NCBI GenBank assembly: GCA_022704925.1
Contig: JAKJFK010000036.1
Span: 1 to 11,637, forward strand
Source: a candidate division TA06 bacterium
GTDB taxonomy: Bacteria > Ratteibacteria > UBA8468 > MWAK01
DNA length: 11,637 nucleotides
Reading direction: 5' to 3'
The notes beneath the pieces are model-generated. The model made no database searches and was not told the DNA's origin. It saw only the letters and a list, made by a program, of their open reading frames with translations. Position 1 is the first letter of the stretch; every line of letters starts with the position of its first letter. Positions 1 through 7,902 of the stretch are shown here, piece by piece. A program made the translations under genes and the position numbers.

Positions 1-273
1 GACGTCGACCGCCACGGGCTGGACGAAATGGACAAGCGCATCCTGGAGGTCATCATCAGCAAGTTTTCGGGCGGCCCGGTCGGCATCAAGACCCTGGCGG
101 TGGCCGTGGGCGAGGAGCCGGACACCCTGGAGGAGGTCTACGAACCCTTCCTGGTGCGCGAGGGATACCTGGAACGGACGCTCAAGGGGCGCCGGAGCAC
201 GCTGCGCGCCTATCAGCATCTCGGTCTCGAACCGCCGCCGGCCGCCGGAGACGGACAGAACCGGCTGCTTTGA
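1..273 (+). CDS. ruvB: Holliday junction branch-migration helicase RuvB, C-terminal part (5' truncated)
   Basis: RuvB is the hexameric AAA+ motor that, with RuvA, drives branch migration of Holliday junctions before RuvC cleavage. Only the last 90 residues are present, because the reading frame is open from base 1. They match the RuvB C-terminal winged-helix domain: a GLDEMDKRIL start, the SGGPVGIKTLA segment, DTLEEVYEPFL, and the terminal GRRSTLRAYQHLG block that is a hallmark of the family. The AAA+ ATPase domain with Walker motifs lies upstream of the window. A poorly conserved, Pro/Gly-rich tail of about 15 residues follows the AYQHLG motif and ends at a TGA. The next gene begins six bases later in the same frame. 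The identification is firm; the true start cannot be seen. Confidence 0.95.
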   Translation, partial: DVDRHGLDEMDKRILEVIISKFSGGPVGIKTLAVAVGEEPDTLEEVYEPFLVREGYLERTLKGRRSTLRAYQHLGLEPPPAAGDGQNRLL

Positions 274-279
274 ATCCCC

Positions 280-994
<715 letters not shown>

Positions 995-1038
995 GACGCG
1001 GCCCGGCCGGATCCGATTTTTTCAACCGGGAGCCTTTC

Positions 1039-1806
1039 ATGAAACTTGGTATCGTCACCTACCAGATCGCGGCCGAGTGGGACCTGGACCGGATCATCTC
1101 GGCCTGCGGTTCGCTGGGCTACGCCGGGGTGGAACTGCGCACGACGCACCGGCACGGCGTGGAACCCTCGCTCTCGAAGGCGGCCCGGGCCGAGGTGAAA
1201 AAAAAGTTCGAGGATTCGCCGGTGGTGCTGGTCGGGCTGGGCAGCGCCTTCGAGTATCACAGCCCGGATCCGGCGGAACTGAAGAAGAACCTGGACGGGA
1301 CCCGGGAGTTCGTTCTGCTGGCCCGGGACACCGGCGCGGAAGGAGTAAAAGTCAGGCCCAACGGTTTTCCCGAGGGCGTGCCGAAGGAAAAGACGCTGGA
1401 GCAGATCGGTCTTTCTTTGCGGGAGTCCGCCTCCTTTGCCGCCGACCACGGGGTGAAAATCCGACTGGAAGTCCACGGTTCCGGCACTTCTCATCCGCCC
1501 TGTATCAGGCGGATAGTGGACATCGCCGGCCACCCGAATCTTTACGTCTGCTGGAATTCCAACCAGGCCGACCGGGACGAAACCGGCTCGATTGAAAAGC
1601 ACTTCGACCTCCTGAAGGATCGCCTTGAGATCTGCCACATCAACGAACTCTGCAACGATTACCCCTGGCGGACGCTCTTCTCCCTCCTGCGGAAGAATGG
1701 CTTCGACGGATACTGCCTGGCCGAAGTGGCCGCCAGCCCGGAGCCGGAGCGCTTCCTGAAATACTACAAAAGTCTCTTCGAGGCCTTGACCCGGCCGTTG
1801 AACTGA
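1039..1806 (+). CDS. Sugar phosphate isomerase/epimerase-like TIM-barrel protein (AP endonuclease family 2 fold)
   Basis: This 255-residue protein belongs to the xylose-isomerase-like TIM-barrel superfamily, whose members isomerise or epimerise sugars and related compounds with a divalent metal. The opening MKLGIVTYQIA and GYAGVELRTTHRHGVEPS are typical of a subfamily I associate with planctomycete-type and related genomes. Candidate metal ligands on successive strands are Glu144 in RLEVHGSGTSHP, Asn173 in CWNSN, His200 in CHINEL and Glu229 in CLAEV. Well-studied relatives use Glu-Asp-His-Glu, so position two is Asn instead of Asp. The ATG at 1039 is preceded by a GGGAG at 1028-1032, correctly spaced. 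There is no signal peptide, so it is probably cytoplasmic. It sits 44 bases after lptB and is followed by an exported DUF1573 protein, which does not reveal a pathway. The substrate is unknown. Confidence 0.85.
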   Translation: MKLGIVTYQIAAEWDLDRIISACGSLGYAGVELRTTHRHGVEPSLSKAARAEVKKKFEDSPVVLVGLGSAFEYHSPDPAELKKNLDGTREFVLLARDTGAEGVKVRPNGFPEGVPKEKTLEQIGLSLRESASFAADHGVKIRLEVHGSGTSHPPCIRRIVDIAGHPNLYVCWNSNQADRDETGSIEKHFDLLKDRLEICHINELCNDYPWRTLFSLLRKNGFDGYCLAEVAASPEPERFLKYYKSLFEALTRPLN

Positions 1807-1832
1807 AGCCGGCCGGAGATGATGACCGGCCT

Positions 1833-1840
1833 GGAAAGGG
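1833..1840 (+). promoter_or_regulatory. Shine-Dalgarno that fixes the start of the DUF1573 gene
   Basis: A GGAAAGGG block lies eight bases before the ATG at 1849. The upstream ATGs at 1819 and 1822 have only a GGAG that touches them. The 1849 start also gives a clean signal peptide, so it is preferred. Confidence 0.6.
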
Positions 1841-1848
1841 CAACCCAG

Positions 1849-2610
1849 ATGATTGGTTCGAAGGCTGTCCGGCTGCCGCTGCTGCTCTTTTGCCTGCTTC
1901 TCCTGGTCCGGCCGGCGGCCGCCACGCCCCGGATCTTCTGGGAGAAGACCGGGGAGAAGCGGATCTTCGAGGGCGGGGCGCAGAAGATCAGGCATCTTTT
2001 CCGGTTCCGCAACGAGGGGGACTCCCAGTTGAGAATCGAACGGGTCCGCCGGACCTGCGGAAGCTGTTCCGTTTTCAACCTTTCCCGGAAAACGCTCGCG
2101 CCGGGCGCCGAGGCGCAGCTGGAGATCGAGGTGGCCTTCGGGCCCGGTGAGACCGTCAAGAAGACCTACGTTTATATCGAGAGCAACGACCCGGCCAACC
2201 CGTTTTTCCAGATCGCCCTCGAAAGTGAGGCGCCGGGCATCAATTATCCCGCCCAGGTCTTTTTCGAAAACGTCCCCGCGCATACCCCCGCGGCCAGGAG
2301 CATCGAGATCTTCGCCGTTGGGGAACGGGGTTTCGGGATCCGGGAAATCCGGACCGGCCCCCTGGTCGAGAGCGTCCGGGCCGACACGATCAAGGAGAAC
2401 CGGAGGTACCGGTTGGAGATCCGCTTGAAACCGCGGCCGCCGGTGAAATTCGGCCAGGATTACGTAAAGATCCGCACTGATTATCCCGGCCTCGAGGAGA
2501 TTGAAATCCGCCTCTACGCGAGCATGGTCTCTTCGGCCGGCGGTGTCTCCGGGGAGGGCCGGCCGCGGGACCCGGAGGCCCCGGACCCGAAACGGGATCG
2601 GCGCCGGTGA
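1849..2610 (+). CDS. Exported DUF1573-domain protein
   Basis: A 253-residue protein with a signal peptide: Lys5/Arg8, a Leu-rich core (about 9-20), then RPAAA before a probable cleavage near residue 25. The mature N-terminal part matches DUF1573, an Ig-like/ASH-type fold common in exported proteins of Bacteroidetes and PVC bacteria: a HLFRFRNEGDSQLRIERV strand pair, a cysteine motif, the LAPGAEAQLEIEV strand, and YVYIESNDPANPFFQIAL. The usual CGC(T) is here C70-G-S-C73. A second beta-rich repeat (about 127-230) looks like another Ig-like domain, and the last 25 residues are charged and low-complexity. No catalytic residues are apparent; a structural or binding role in the periplasm or envelope is inferred. 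The gene starts 42 bases after the TIM-barrel gene and is probably co-transcribed with it. Longer starts at 1819 or 1822 are possible but less likely. Confidence 0.8.
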   Translation: MIGSKAVRLPLLLFCLLLLVRPAAATPRIFWEKTGEKRIFEGGAQKIRHLFRFRNEGDSQLRIERVRRTCGSCSVFNLSRKTLAPGAEAQLEIEVAFGPGETVKKTYVYIESNDPANPFFQIALESEAPGINYPAQVFFENVPAHTPAARSIEIFAVGERGFGIREIRTGPLVESVRADTIKENRRYRLEIRLKPRPPVKFGQDYVKIRTDYPGLEEIEIRLYASMVSSAGGVSGEGRPRDPEAPDPKRDRRR

Positions 2611-2652
2611 AGTTCCGTTTTCAACGGCCGGCGGCGCCGGGCAATCCCTCTT

Positions 2653-2681
2653 TTGACGGAAGCCGGCCGGTGTGGTAAATT
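2653..2681 (+). promoter_or_regulatory. Sigma70-type promoter with extended -10, upstream of pyrG
   Basis: TTGACG (2653-2658, 5 of 6 to consensus) is separated by exactly 17 bases from TAAATT (2676-2681, 4 of 6). A TG at 2673-2674 forms an extended -10. It lies in an AT-rich island in a GC-rich genome. Initiation would fall near 2688 and leave a leader of about 47 bases before the pyrG ATG. I see no GGGC-type initial transcribed region such as that used for reiterative control of pyrG in some Firmicutes. Confidence 0.6.
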
Positions 2682-2734
2682 TATAACAACCTCCATTTTT
2701 TCAAGCAGTTTTTCGCCCTTATCCGGGATCCCTC

Positions 2735-4357
2735 ATGGCCAAGTATATCTTTGTGACCGGCGGCGTACTTTCCTCGCTGGGAAAAGGCGTCGCCTCCGCT
2801 TCGATCGGCACCCTCCTGGAAGCCCGCCGCTACCGCATCAACATGCAGAAGTTCGATCCCTACCTCAACGTCGATCCCGGCACTCTCACGCCCTTCCAGC
2901 ACGGCGAGGTCTTCGTCACCCGCGACGGGGCCGAGACCGACCTGGACCTGGGCCACTACGAGCGCTTCACCAGCCTGACCCTGAACCGGAATTCCAACAC
3001 CACCTCCGGTCAGGTTTACTACGAGGTGATCGAGCGGGAGCGGCGCGGCGATTTTTTGGGCAAGACCGTCCAGGTGGTTCCGCACATCACCGAGGAGATC
3101 AAGCGGCGTTTCCGCCGCCTGGCCCGCGGCAACGCCGAAATCGTGATCGCCGAAATCGGCGGCACGGTGGGCGACATCGAGAGCCTGCCTTTTCTGGAAT
3201 CCATCCGCCAGTTCCGCCAGGAGGTGGGGGCTGAGAACATCTGCTGCATCCACCTCACCTACATCCCCTACATCCAGGCCGCCGGCGAACTGAAGAGCAA
3301 GCCTACCCAGCACTCGGTGGAGCGCCTGCGCGAAATCGGCATCCAGCCGGACATCATCCTCTGCCGGACCGAGAAGCCCCTGAACCAGGACCTGCGCGAG
3401 AAGATCAGCCTTTACTGCAACGTGCCCTTCCAGGCGGTGATCGAGGCCCGCGATACCGACTGCATCTACGAGATCCCGCTCACCTTCCACCAGGAGAAGC
3501 TCGATCAGGTGATCCTGCGCAAGCTGCGGCTTCGCCCGCGGGTCTCCCACCTTAAAGAGTGGGGGAAGCTGATCGACCAGCTGCGCAACCCGGAGCACGA
3601 GGTGGAGATCGCCATGGTGGGCAAGTACGTCAAGCTCCAGGATTCCTATAAATCCCTCGACGAGGCCCTGCGCCACGGCGGCCTGGCCAGCCGCACCCGG
3701 GTCAAGCTGCGCAAGGTCGATTCCGAAAGCCTGCGCCGCGACGATGAACTGGAACGAAGCCTGGCCGGGGTGGACGGCATCCTGGTGCCCGGCGGCTTCG
3801 GCACCCGGGGCGTGGAGGGGATGGTGGCCGCCATCCGTTACGCCCGGGAGAAGCGCATCCCGTTCTTCGGAATCTGCCTGGGATTGCAGGTGGCGGTGAT
3901 CGAGTTCGCCCGCAACGTCTGCGGTCTGGACCGGGCCAACAGCACCGAGTTCGACCCCCAGACCCCGCACCCGGTGATTACCCTGATGGACTCCCAGCGC
4001 CAGGTCCAGGCGATGGGCGGCACCATGCGGCTGGGCGGTTATCCGTGCGTCCTGGCGGCGGGGTCGCTGAGCCGCCGCTGCTACGGGGTGCCCCGCATCG
4101 TGGAACGCCACCGCCACCGCTACGAGGTCAACCCGCACCTCTTCGGCCGCCTCCAGGAGAAGGGACTGCAGGCCTCGGGCCGCTCCCCGGACCGGAAACT
4201 GGTCGAGATCGTGGAATTGAAGGATCACCCCTTTTTCGTGGCCACCCAGTTCCATCCCGAGTTCCAGTCGCGCCTGGCTTCACCGCACCCGATTTTCAGC
4301 GCCTTCATCGCCGCCGCGCTCAGGCAGCGGCTTGAAAACAGGCCGCCGTCCGCCTGA
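2735..4357 (+). CDS. pyrG: CTP synthase (glutamine-hydrolysing)
   Basis: CTP synthase converts UTP to CTP with ATP and ammonia from glutamine, the last step of de novo pyrimidine nucleotide synthesis. The 540-residue length is normal for the family. The synthase domain begins KYIFVTGGVLSSLGKG (P-loop), followed by QKFDPYLNVDPGTLTPFQHGEV, DGAETDLDLGHYERF, VQVVPHITEEIK and KSKPTQHSV. The class I glutamine amidotransferase domain has GGFGTRGVEGM, the nucleophile Cys381 in GICLGLQ, and the His507/Glu509 pair in QFHPEFQSR, so the Cys-His-Glu triad is complete. ATG 2735 matches the usual N-terminus; a weak GGGA at 2725-2728 is the only ribosome binding signal. The gene has its own promoter at 2653-2681 and is followed after 20 bases by a Gfo/Idh gene, with no terminator between. 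Confidence 0.98.
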   Translation: MAKYIFVTGGVLSSLGKGVASASIGTLLEARRYRINMQKFDPYLNVDPGTLTPFQHGEVFVTRDGAETDLDLGHYERFTSLTLNRNSNTTSGQVYYEVIERERRGDFLGKTVQVVPHITEEIKRRFRRLARGNAEIVIAEIGGTVGDIESLPFLESIRQFRQEVGAENICCIHLTYIPYIQAAGELKSKPTQHSVERLREIGIQPDIILCRTEKPLNQDLREKISLYCNVPFQAVIEARDTDCIYEIPLTFHQEKLDQVILRKLRLRPRVSHLKEWGKLIDQLRNPEHEVEIAMVGKYVKLQDSYKSLDEALRHGGLASRTRVKLRKVDSESLRRDDELERSLAGVDGILVPGGFGTRGVEGMVAAIRYAREKRIPFFGICLGLQVAVIEFARNVCGLDRANSTEFDPQTPHPVITLMDSQRQVQAMGGTMRLGGYPCVLAAGSLSRRCYGVPRIVERHRHRYEVNPHLFGRLQEKGLQASGRSPDRKLVEIVELKDHPFFVATQFHPEFQSRLASPHPIFSAFIAAALRQRLENRPPSA

Positions 4358-4363
4358 AACACC

Positions 4364-4368
4364 GGAGG
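4364..4368 (+). promoter_or_regulatory. Shine-Dalgarno GGAGG that fixes a GTG start
   Basis: A perfect GGAGG in the 20-base gap after pyrG lies nine bases before GTG 4378. No ATG gives the intact Rossmann N-terminus, so this site decides the start of the oxidoreductase gene. Confidence 0.75.
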
Positions 4369-4377
4369 AAAAGACCC

Positions 4378-5484
4378 GTGAAGGATATCCTGAACGTCGG
4401 CTTTATCGGCTGCGGCGGTTTTGTCCAGGGCAGCCACCTGCCCAACGCCGCCGCCAACCCGAAACTGCGCGTCCGGGCGCTCTGCGACCTCCAGGCCGAC
4501 CGCCTCAAGGCGCTGGAGCCGGTCTACCGGCCCGATTACGTCACCACCGATTTGACGCGGCTGGCCGCCGACCCCGAACTGGACCTGGTGGTCATCGGCA
4601 CCGGTCCCAAGGTCAGGGTGGAACCGATTCGGGCGGCCGCCGAGGCCGGCAAGCACATCTACGTCGAGAAGCCGATGAGCCTGGGCTACGAGGACTCACT
4701 CGAAATCGTCCGGATCATCCGGCAGACCGGGGTGAAGCTCCAGGTGGGCTTCAACCGCAATTATTCGCCCATCATGCAGGAGGCCCGGCGCGTCTACCGG
4801 AAGATGAAGCGGGGCGAGACGCTCATCTCCTACCGGATCGTCGGCGAGGCCCAGCTCTGGCCGAAGTTCCACCAGGAGGCGGTCAAGGGCGGCGAATCGA
4901 CCATCATCCACGAGTTGACCCACATCTTCGACCTGATCAACTGGCTGACCGATTCCGACCCCCGGAGCGTCTTCGTGATCGGCGGTCCTTCCGATAACAA
5001 CATTCTGGCCATGGAGTATCCGGACGACGTCTACGTTACCCTGCTCTCCGGCAGCTGCGGTACCGAGGCCTATCCCAAGGAGCGGATGGAGGTCTTCTCC
5101 GATCACGCGGTGCTGGTCATGGACGGGTTCATGGACCTGGAGTGCGTGCGGATTCCCGGGGAGTCGGACCGGCATTACCCCCTGAAGGCCAACCCGTTCG
5201 GTCCGCTCGACATTCCGCTGGCCGGGCACAAGGCCGACCTCCGGCGCTGGCGCGATTCGCTCACCCCGGCCCAGATCGAAAAGGGCTACTACTACGACAA
5301 CCGGCCGGGCGTTGGCAAGGGCCATTACGAGGCACTCGAGTTCCTGCGCCGCTGCGTGGTCGAGGACCGGCCCACCGAGACGGGCGCCTACCGGGGTGCC
5401 CTGGCGACGGTGATGGGGTTGAAGTCGCTGGAATCGCTTCGGTCGGGTACCCCGGTCCGCTTCGATTTTTCCTTCCTGAAGTAG
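4378..5484 (+). CDS. Gfo/Idh/MocA family NAD(P)-dependent oxidoreductase
   Basis: A 368-residue dehydrogenase of the Gfo/Idh/MocA family, which oxidises or reduces sugars, inositols and amino-sugar derivatives with NAD(P). The Rossmann domain opens with NVGFIGCGGFVQGSHLPN, ends its second strand at CDLQADR, and has the catalytic E97-K98-P99 motif in YVEKPMS. The alpha/beta C-terminal domain contains VGFNRNYSP and GGESTIIHELTHIFDLINWL. Where many members carry a catalytic Asp (GGxxxDxxxHxxD), this one has His178, while His182 and Asp185 are kept. The GTG start is supported by a strong GGAGG. It stops at TAG, the only non-TGA stop among the complete genes here. It is probably transcribed with pyrG. 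The substrate cannot be told; a role in nucleotide-sugar metabolism would be only a guess from its neighbour. Confidence 0.88.
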   Translation: MKDILNVGFIGCGGFVQGSHLPNAAANPKLRVRALCDLQADRLKALEPVYRPDYVTTDLTRLAADPELDLVVIGTGPKVRVEPIRAAAEAGKHIYVEKPMSLGYEDSLEIVRIIRQTGVKLQVGFNRNYSPIMQEARRVYRKMKRGETLISYRIVGEAQLWPKFHQEAVKGGESTIIHELTHIFDLINWLTDSDPRSVFVIGGPSDNNILAMEYPDDVYVTLLSGSCGTEAYPKERMEVFSDHAVLVMDGFMDLECVRIPGESDRHYPLKANPFGPLDIPLAGHKADLRRWRDSLTPAQIEKGYYYDNRPGVGKGHYEALEFLRRCVVEDRPTETGAYRGALATVMGLKSLESLRSGTPVRFDFSFLK

Positions 5485-5506
5485 GGTGTCCGCCCGGCCG
5501 GATTAC

Positions 5507-5536
5507 TTGCTGAAAGCCCTCCTTTTATAGTAAAAT
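5507..5536 (+). promoter_or_regulatory. Promoter immediately before pckG
   Basis: TTGCTG (5507-5512) and TAAAAT (5531-5536, 5 of 6 to consensus) are 18 bases apart. An overlapping alternative -10 is TATAGT at 5526-5531. Initiation would fall at about 5538-5543, only 3-8 bases before the ATG at 5546. No Shine-Dalgarno is visible between promoter and start, so the transcript would be leaderless or nearly so. Confidence 0.5.
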
Positions 5537-5545
5537 AAACCGATT

Positions 5546-7315
5546 ATGGCTACCCCCCTGGAAAAATGGGTTGAGGAACAGGCCCGGCTCACGCGGCCGG
5601 CCCGCATTCACTGGTGTGACGGGTCGGACGAAGAGGCGCGCCGGATCGTCGAGATCGGCTGCCGGGAGGAGAAGGTCAACGGCCAGCCAGTCTTCCAGGA
5701 GTTGAACCCGGACGCCTTTCCTTATTCCTACCTGCACCGCAGCCATCCGACCGATGTCGCCCGGACCGAGCACCTGACCTTCGTCTGCCATCCGGACCGG
5801 GAGGAGGTCGGCCCCAACAACAACTGGCTTTCGCCCGAAGCGGCCCGGTCCCGGATGCGGGTCCTGACCGACGGCTGCATGGCCGGCCGGACGATGTATG
5901 TCATGCCCTACCTGATGGGCCATCCGGATTCGCCTTACGCCCGGGCCTGCGTGCAGCTGACCGACATCTCCTACGTGGCCGTCAGCATGCGCATCATGAC
6001 CCGCATGGGCCGGCCGGCCCTGGAGCGCATCGGCGGTTCCGACGATTTCGTGAAGGGGCTGCATTCGGTAGGCGATTTTAACCCGGAACGGCGCTTCATC
6101 ATGCACTTTCCCGAGGAGCATTTCGTCTGGAGCGTCGGATCCGGTTACGGCGGCAACGCCCTGCTGGGCAAGAAATGCTTCTCCCTGCGGATCGCCTCCT
6201 GGCTGGCCCGGAGCGAGAACTGGCTGGCCGAACACATGATCATCATCGGCATCGAGGATCCCCGGGGCCGGATTACTTACGTGGCGGCGGCCCTGCCCTC
6301 GGCCTGCGGCAAGACCAACCTGGCCATGCTCGAATCCACCCTGCCGGGCTACCGGATCTGGACTCTGGGGGACGACATCGCCTGGCTGCATGTCGGGCCG
6401 GACGGTCGTCTTTACGCCCTCAACCCGGAGGCCGGCTTCTTCGGGGTGGCGCCCGGCACTTCGCTGCGGACCAATCCCAACATGGTCAAAACTCTCCAGG
6501 CGGGACGTTTTTACCCGACTCTCTTTACCAACACCGGCCTGGATGTCAGCCGCAACGCGCCCTGGTGGGAAGGTCTGGATGAGACGCCCAATCCCCGGCT
6601 GGACTGGCAGGGGCGCCCCTGGAAGGAGGGGGCGGGACCGGCAGCCCATCCGAACGCCCGTTTCACGGTTTCGGCCCAAAACTGCCCGACCCTTTCACCC
6701 GAGTACGACAACCCGGCCGGCGTCCCGATTTCGGCCATCATCCTGGGCGGCCGGCGCACCAGCGTGGCGCCCCTGGTCCTCCAGAGCCGCGACTGGCTGG
6801 AGGGGGTCTGCCTGGGTTCGATCATGGGTTCGGAAACGACCGCGGCCGCCATTCACCAGGTGGGCCAGCTGCGGCGCGACCCCATGGCCATGCTGCCTTT
6901 CTGCGGTTACAACCTGGGCGATTACCTGGGCCACTGGCTCAGGATGGGCGAATCCCTGAAGGAACCGCCGGCGATCTTCTTCGTCAACTGGTTCCGCAAG
7001 GACGGCGGCGGCGATTTCCTCTGGCCCGGCTTCCGGGAGAATATCCGGGTTATGAAATGGATCATCGAGCGGACCGCCGGCGGGCAGGGCAACGGTGCGG
7101 CGGAGACGCCGATCGGTCTGGTGCCGGAGCGGAGCGCCGTCAACCTTGACGGGCTTGACCTGGCCCCGGGCGCCTGGAAGGAACTGACGGCGGTTGACCG
7201 GAATGAATGGCGCGCCGAAATTACGACTGGCCGGGAATTCCTGGCCCAGTTCGGGGACCGGCTTCCGACCCGGGTTCGGGAAGGGCTTGATCGCCTGGAC
7301 CGCAATTTAGGGTGA
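5546..7315 (+). CDS. pckG: Phosphoenolpyruvate carboxykinase (GTP)
   Basis: PEP carboxykinase converts oxaloacetate and GTP to PEP, CO2 and GDP, the entry step of gluconeogenesis; in some anaerobes it runs in reverse. The 589-residue protein is of the GTP class. It has CMAGRTMYVMPYLMG, QLTDISYVAVSMRIMTRMG, YGGNALLGKKCFSLRIAS, the P-loop PSACGKTN with active-site Cys254 and Lys256, the GDDIAW motif (Asp276/277), RTNPNMV and FVNWFRKDGGGDFLWPGF. Likely Mn ligands are Lys209 or Lys210, His230 and Asp276 or Asp277, by analogy with the human cytosolic enzyme. The N-terminus LEKWVEEQARLTRP fits ATG 5546. There is no Shine-Dalgarno; a promoter abuts the start. It is the first gene of a long run leading into rpmE, prfA and murA. 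It is slightly shorter than the common 600-620 residues but looks complete. Confidence 0.97.
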   Translation: MATPLEKWVEEQARLTRPARIHWCDGSDEEARRIVEIGCREEKVNGQPVFQELNPDAFPYSYLHRSHPTDVARTEHLTFVCHPDREEVGPNNNWLSPEAARSRMRVLTDGCMAGRTMYVMPYLMGHPDSPYARACVQLTDISYVAVSMRIMTRMGRPALERIGGSDDFVKGLHSVGDFNPERRFIMHFPEEHFVWSVGSGYGGNALLGKKCFSLRIASWLARSENWLAEHMIIIGIEDPRGRITYVAAALPSACGKTNLAMLESTLPGYRIWTLGDDIAWLHVGPDGRLYALNPEAGFFGVAPGTSLRTNPNMVKTLQAGRFYPTLFTNTGLDVSRNAPWWEGLDETPNPRLDWQGRPWKEGAGPAAHPNARFTVSAQNCPTLSPEYDNPAGVPISAIILGGRRTSVAPLVLQSRDWLEGVCLGSIMGSETTAAAIHQVGQLRRDPMAMLPFCGYNLGDYLGHWLRMGESLKEPPAIFFVNWFRKDGGGDFLWPGFRENIRVMKWIIERTAGGQGNGAAETPIGLVPERSAVNLDGLDLAPGAWKELTAVDRNEWRAEITTGREFLAQFGDRLPTRVREGLDRLDRNLG

Positions 7316-7332
7316 ACTTGTCCGGGCCAACC

Positions 7333-7340
7333 AAGGGGGG
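7333..7340 (+). promoter_or_regulatory. Shine-Dalgarno that favours the ATG 7348 start
   Basis: AAGGGGGG lies seven bases before ATG 7348. The alternative GTG at 7312 overlaps the pckG stop in a GTGA arrangement but lacks a clear ribosome binding site and would add twelve Gly-rich residues before the membrane segment. Confidence 0.55.
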
Positions 7341-7347
7341 TGGCGGG

Positions 7348-7902
7348 ATGGGCGCAGTCAGGGCGAACGCGGCCCGAAAGATTTTCGCTTCGCTGGTGCT
7401 GGTGCTCCTGCTGGCCGCGCTGTTTTTTCTCTTCTACCGGCCGCCGTTGAATTTTTTGAGCCAGCAGCCGCTGGAACTCTATTTCAGCCTGGTCTCCGAG
7501 GAGGGCGAGACGGTCTCCCCGGTCACCCGGCCGGTTCCCCGGCGCTGGAAGACCGAGGAACGACTCGAGCAGGCCATCCGGCTTTTGCTGGCCGGGCCGG
7601 ACGAAACCGAGAAGAGCGCCGGTTACGAAACCGAGCTCCCGACCGGGGCCGAATTGATAAGTTGCTGGGTTGAAGGCGACCTTGCCTTCCTGAATTTTTC
7701 ACCCCGGGTCGAGGATGGCGGCGGGACCGCGAGCATGCGGAACCGGTTGCGCCAGATCGTTTTTACCGCCACGCAGTTTCCCGGCATCAACCGGGTGCGG
7801 TTCCTGATTGACGGCGAGACGATCAAGTACTTCAGCAGCGAGGGACTGACCGAGGTCGAGAACCCCCTCGGCCGTTCCGATTTCGAGAAGGAGGAAGAAT
7901 GA
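7348..7902 (+). CDS. Membrane-anchored GerMN-domain protein
   Basis: A 184-residue protein with one N-terminal membrane segment (about 12-30, after Arg5/Arg10/Lys11) and no lipobox cysteine, so the rest should lie outside the cytoplasmic membrane. The outer part fits the GerMN domain (first described in Bacillus GerM): [81 protein letters not shown]. GerMN proteins also occur in non-sporulating bacteria, where their role is not well known; binding to the cell envelope is an inference. It lies between pckG and rpmE, and its stop overlaps the rpmE start (ATGA). The possible GTG start at 7312 would lengthen it to 196 residues. No sporulation gene is visible nearby. Confidence 0.8.
   Translation: MGAVRANAARKIFASLVLVLLLAALFFLFYRPPLNFLSQQPLELYFSLVSEEGETVSPVTRPVPRRWKTEERLEQAIRLLLAGPDETEKSAGYETELPTGAELISCWVEGDLAFLNFSPRVEDGGGTASMRNRLRQIVFTATQFPGINRVRFLIDGETIKYFSSEGLTEVENPLGRSDFEKEEE

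Noticed and set aside
1001-1022. GC-rich stretch followed by six T, as a possible terminator after lptB
   Set aside because: The CCGGCCGG and CGGATCCG palindromes leave no room for a loop, and no stem longer than about three pairs can be drawn next to the T run.
2602-2633. Nested hairpin after the DUF1573 gene (CGCCGG/CCGGCG outside CCGTT/AACGG)
   Set aside because: The stems pair well, but a seven-base bulge lies between them and no T run follows directly; the next four T are about 17 bases away. It is not a convincing intrinsic terminator.
2682-2687. TATAAC as the -10 element for pyrG
   Set aside because: It is 23 bases from the TTGACG, too far. TAAATT at 2676 has the correct 17-base spacing and an extended TG.
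2681-4255. Long open frame on the - strand (524 codons)
   Set aside because: It lies opposite pyrG, whose family match is complete, and its protein is a low-complexity sequence without recognisable motifs. GC-rich coding DNA produces such antisense frames routinely.
5525-6679. Open frame on the - strand opposite pckG (384 codons)
   Set aside because: It is the antisense shadow of a fully supported PEP carboxykinase gene and shows no domain.
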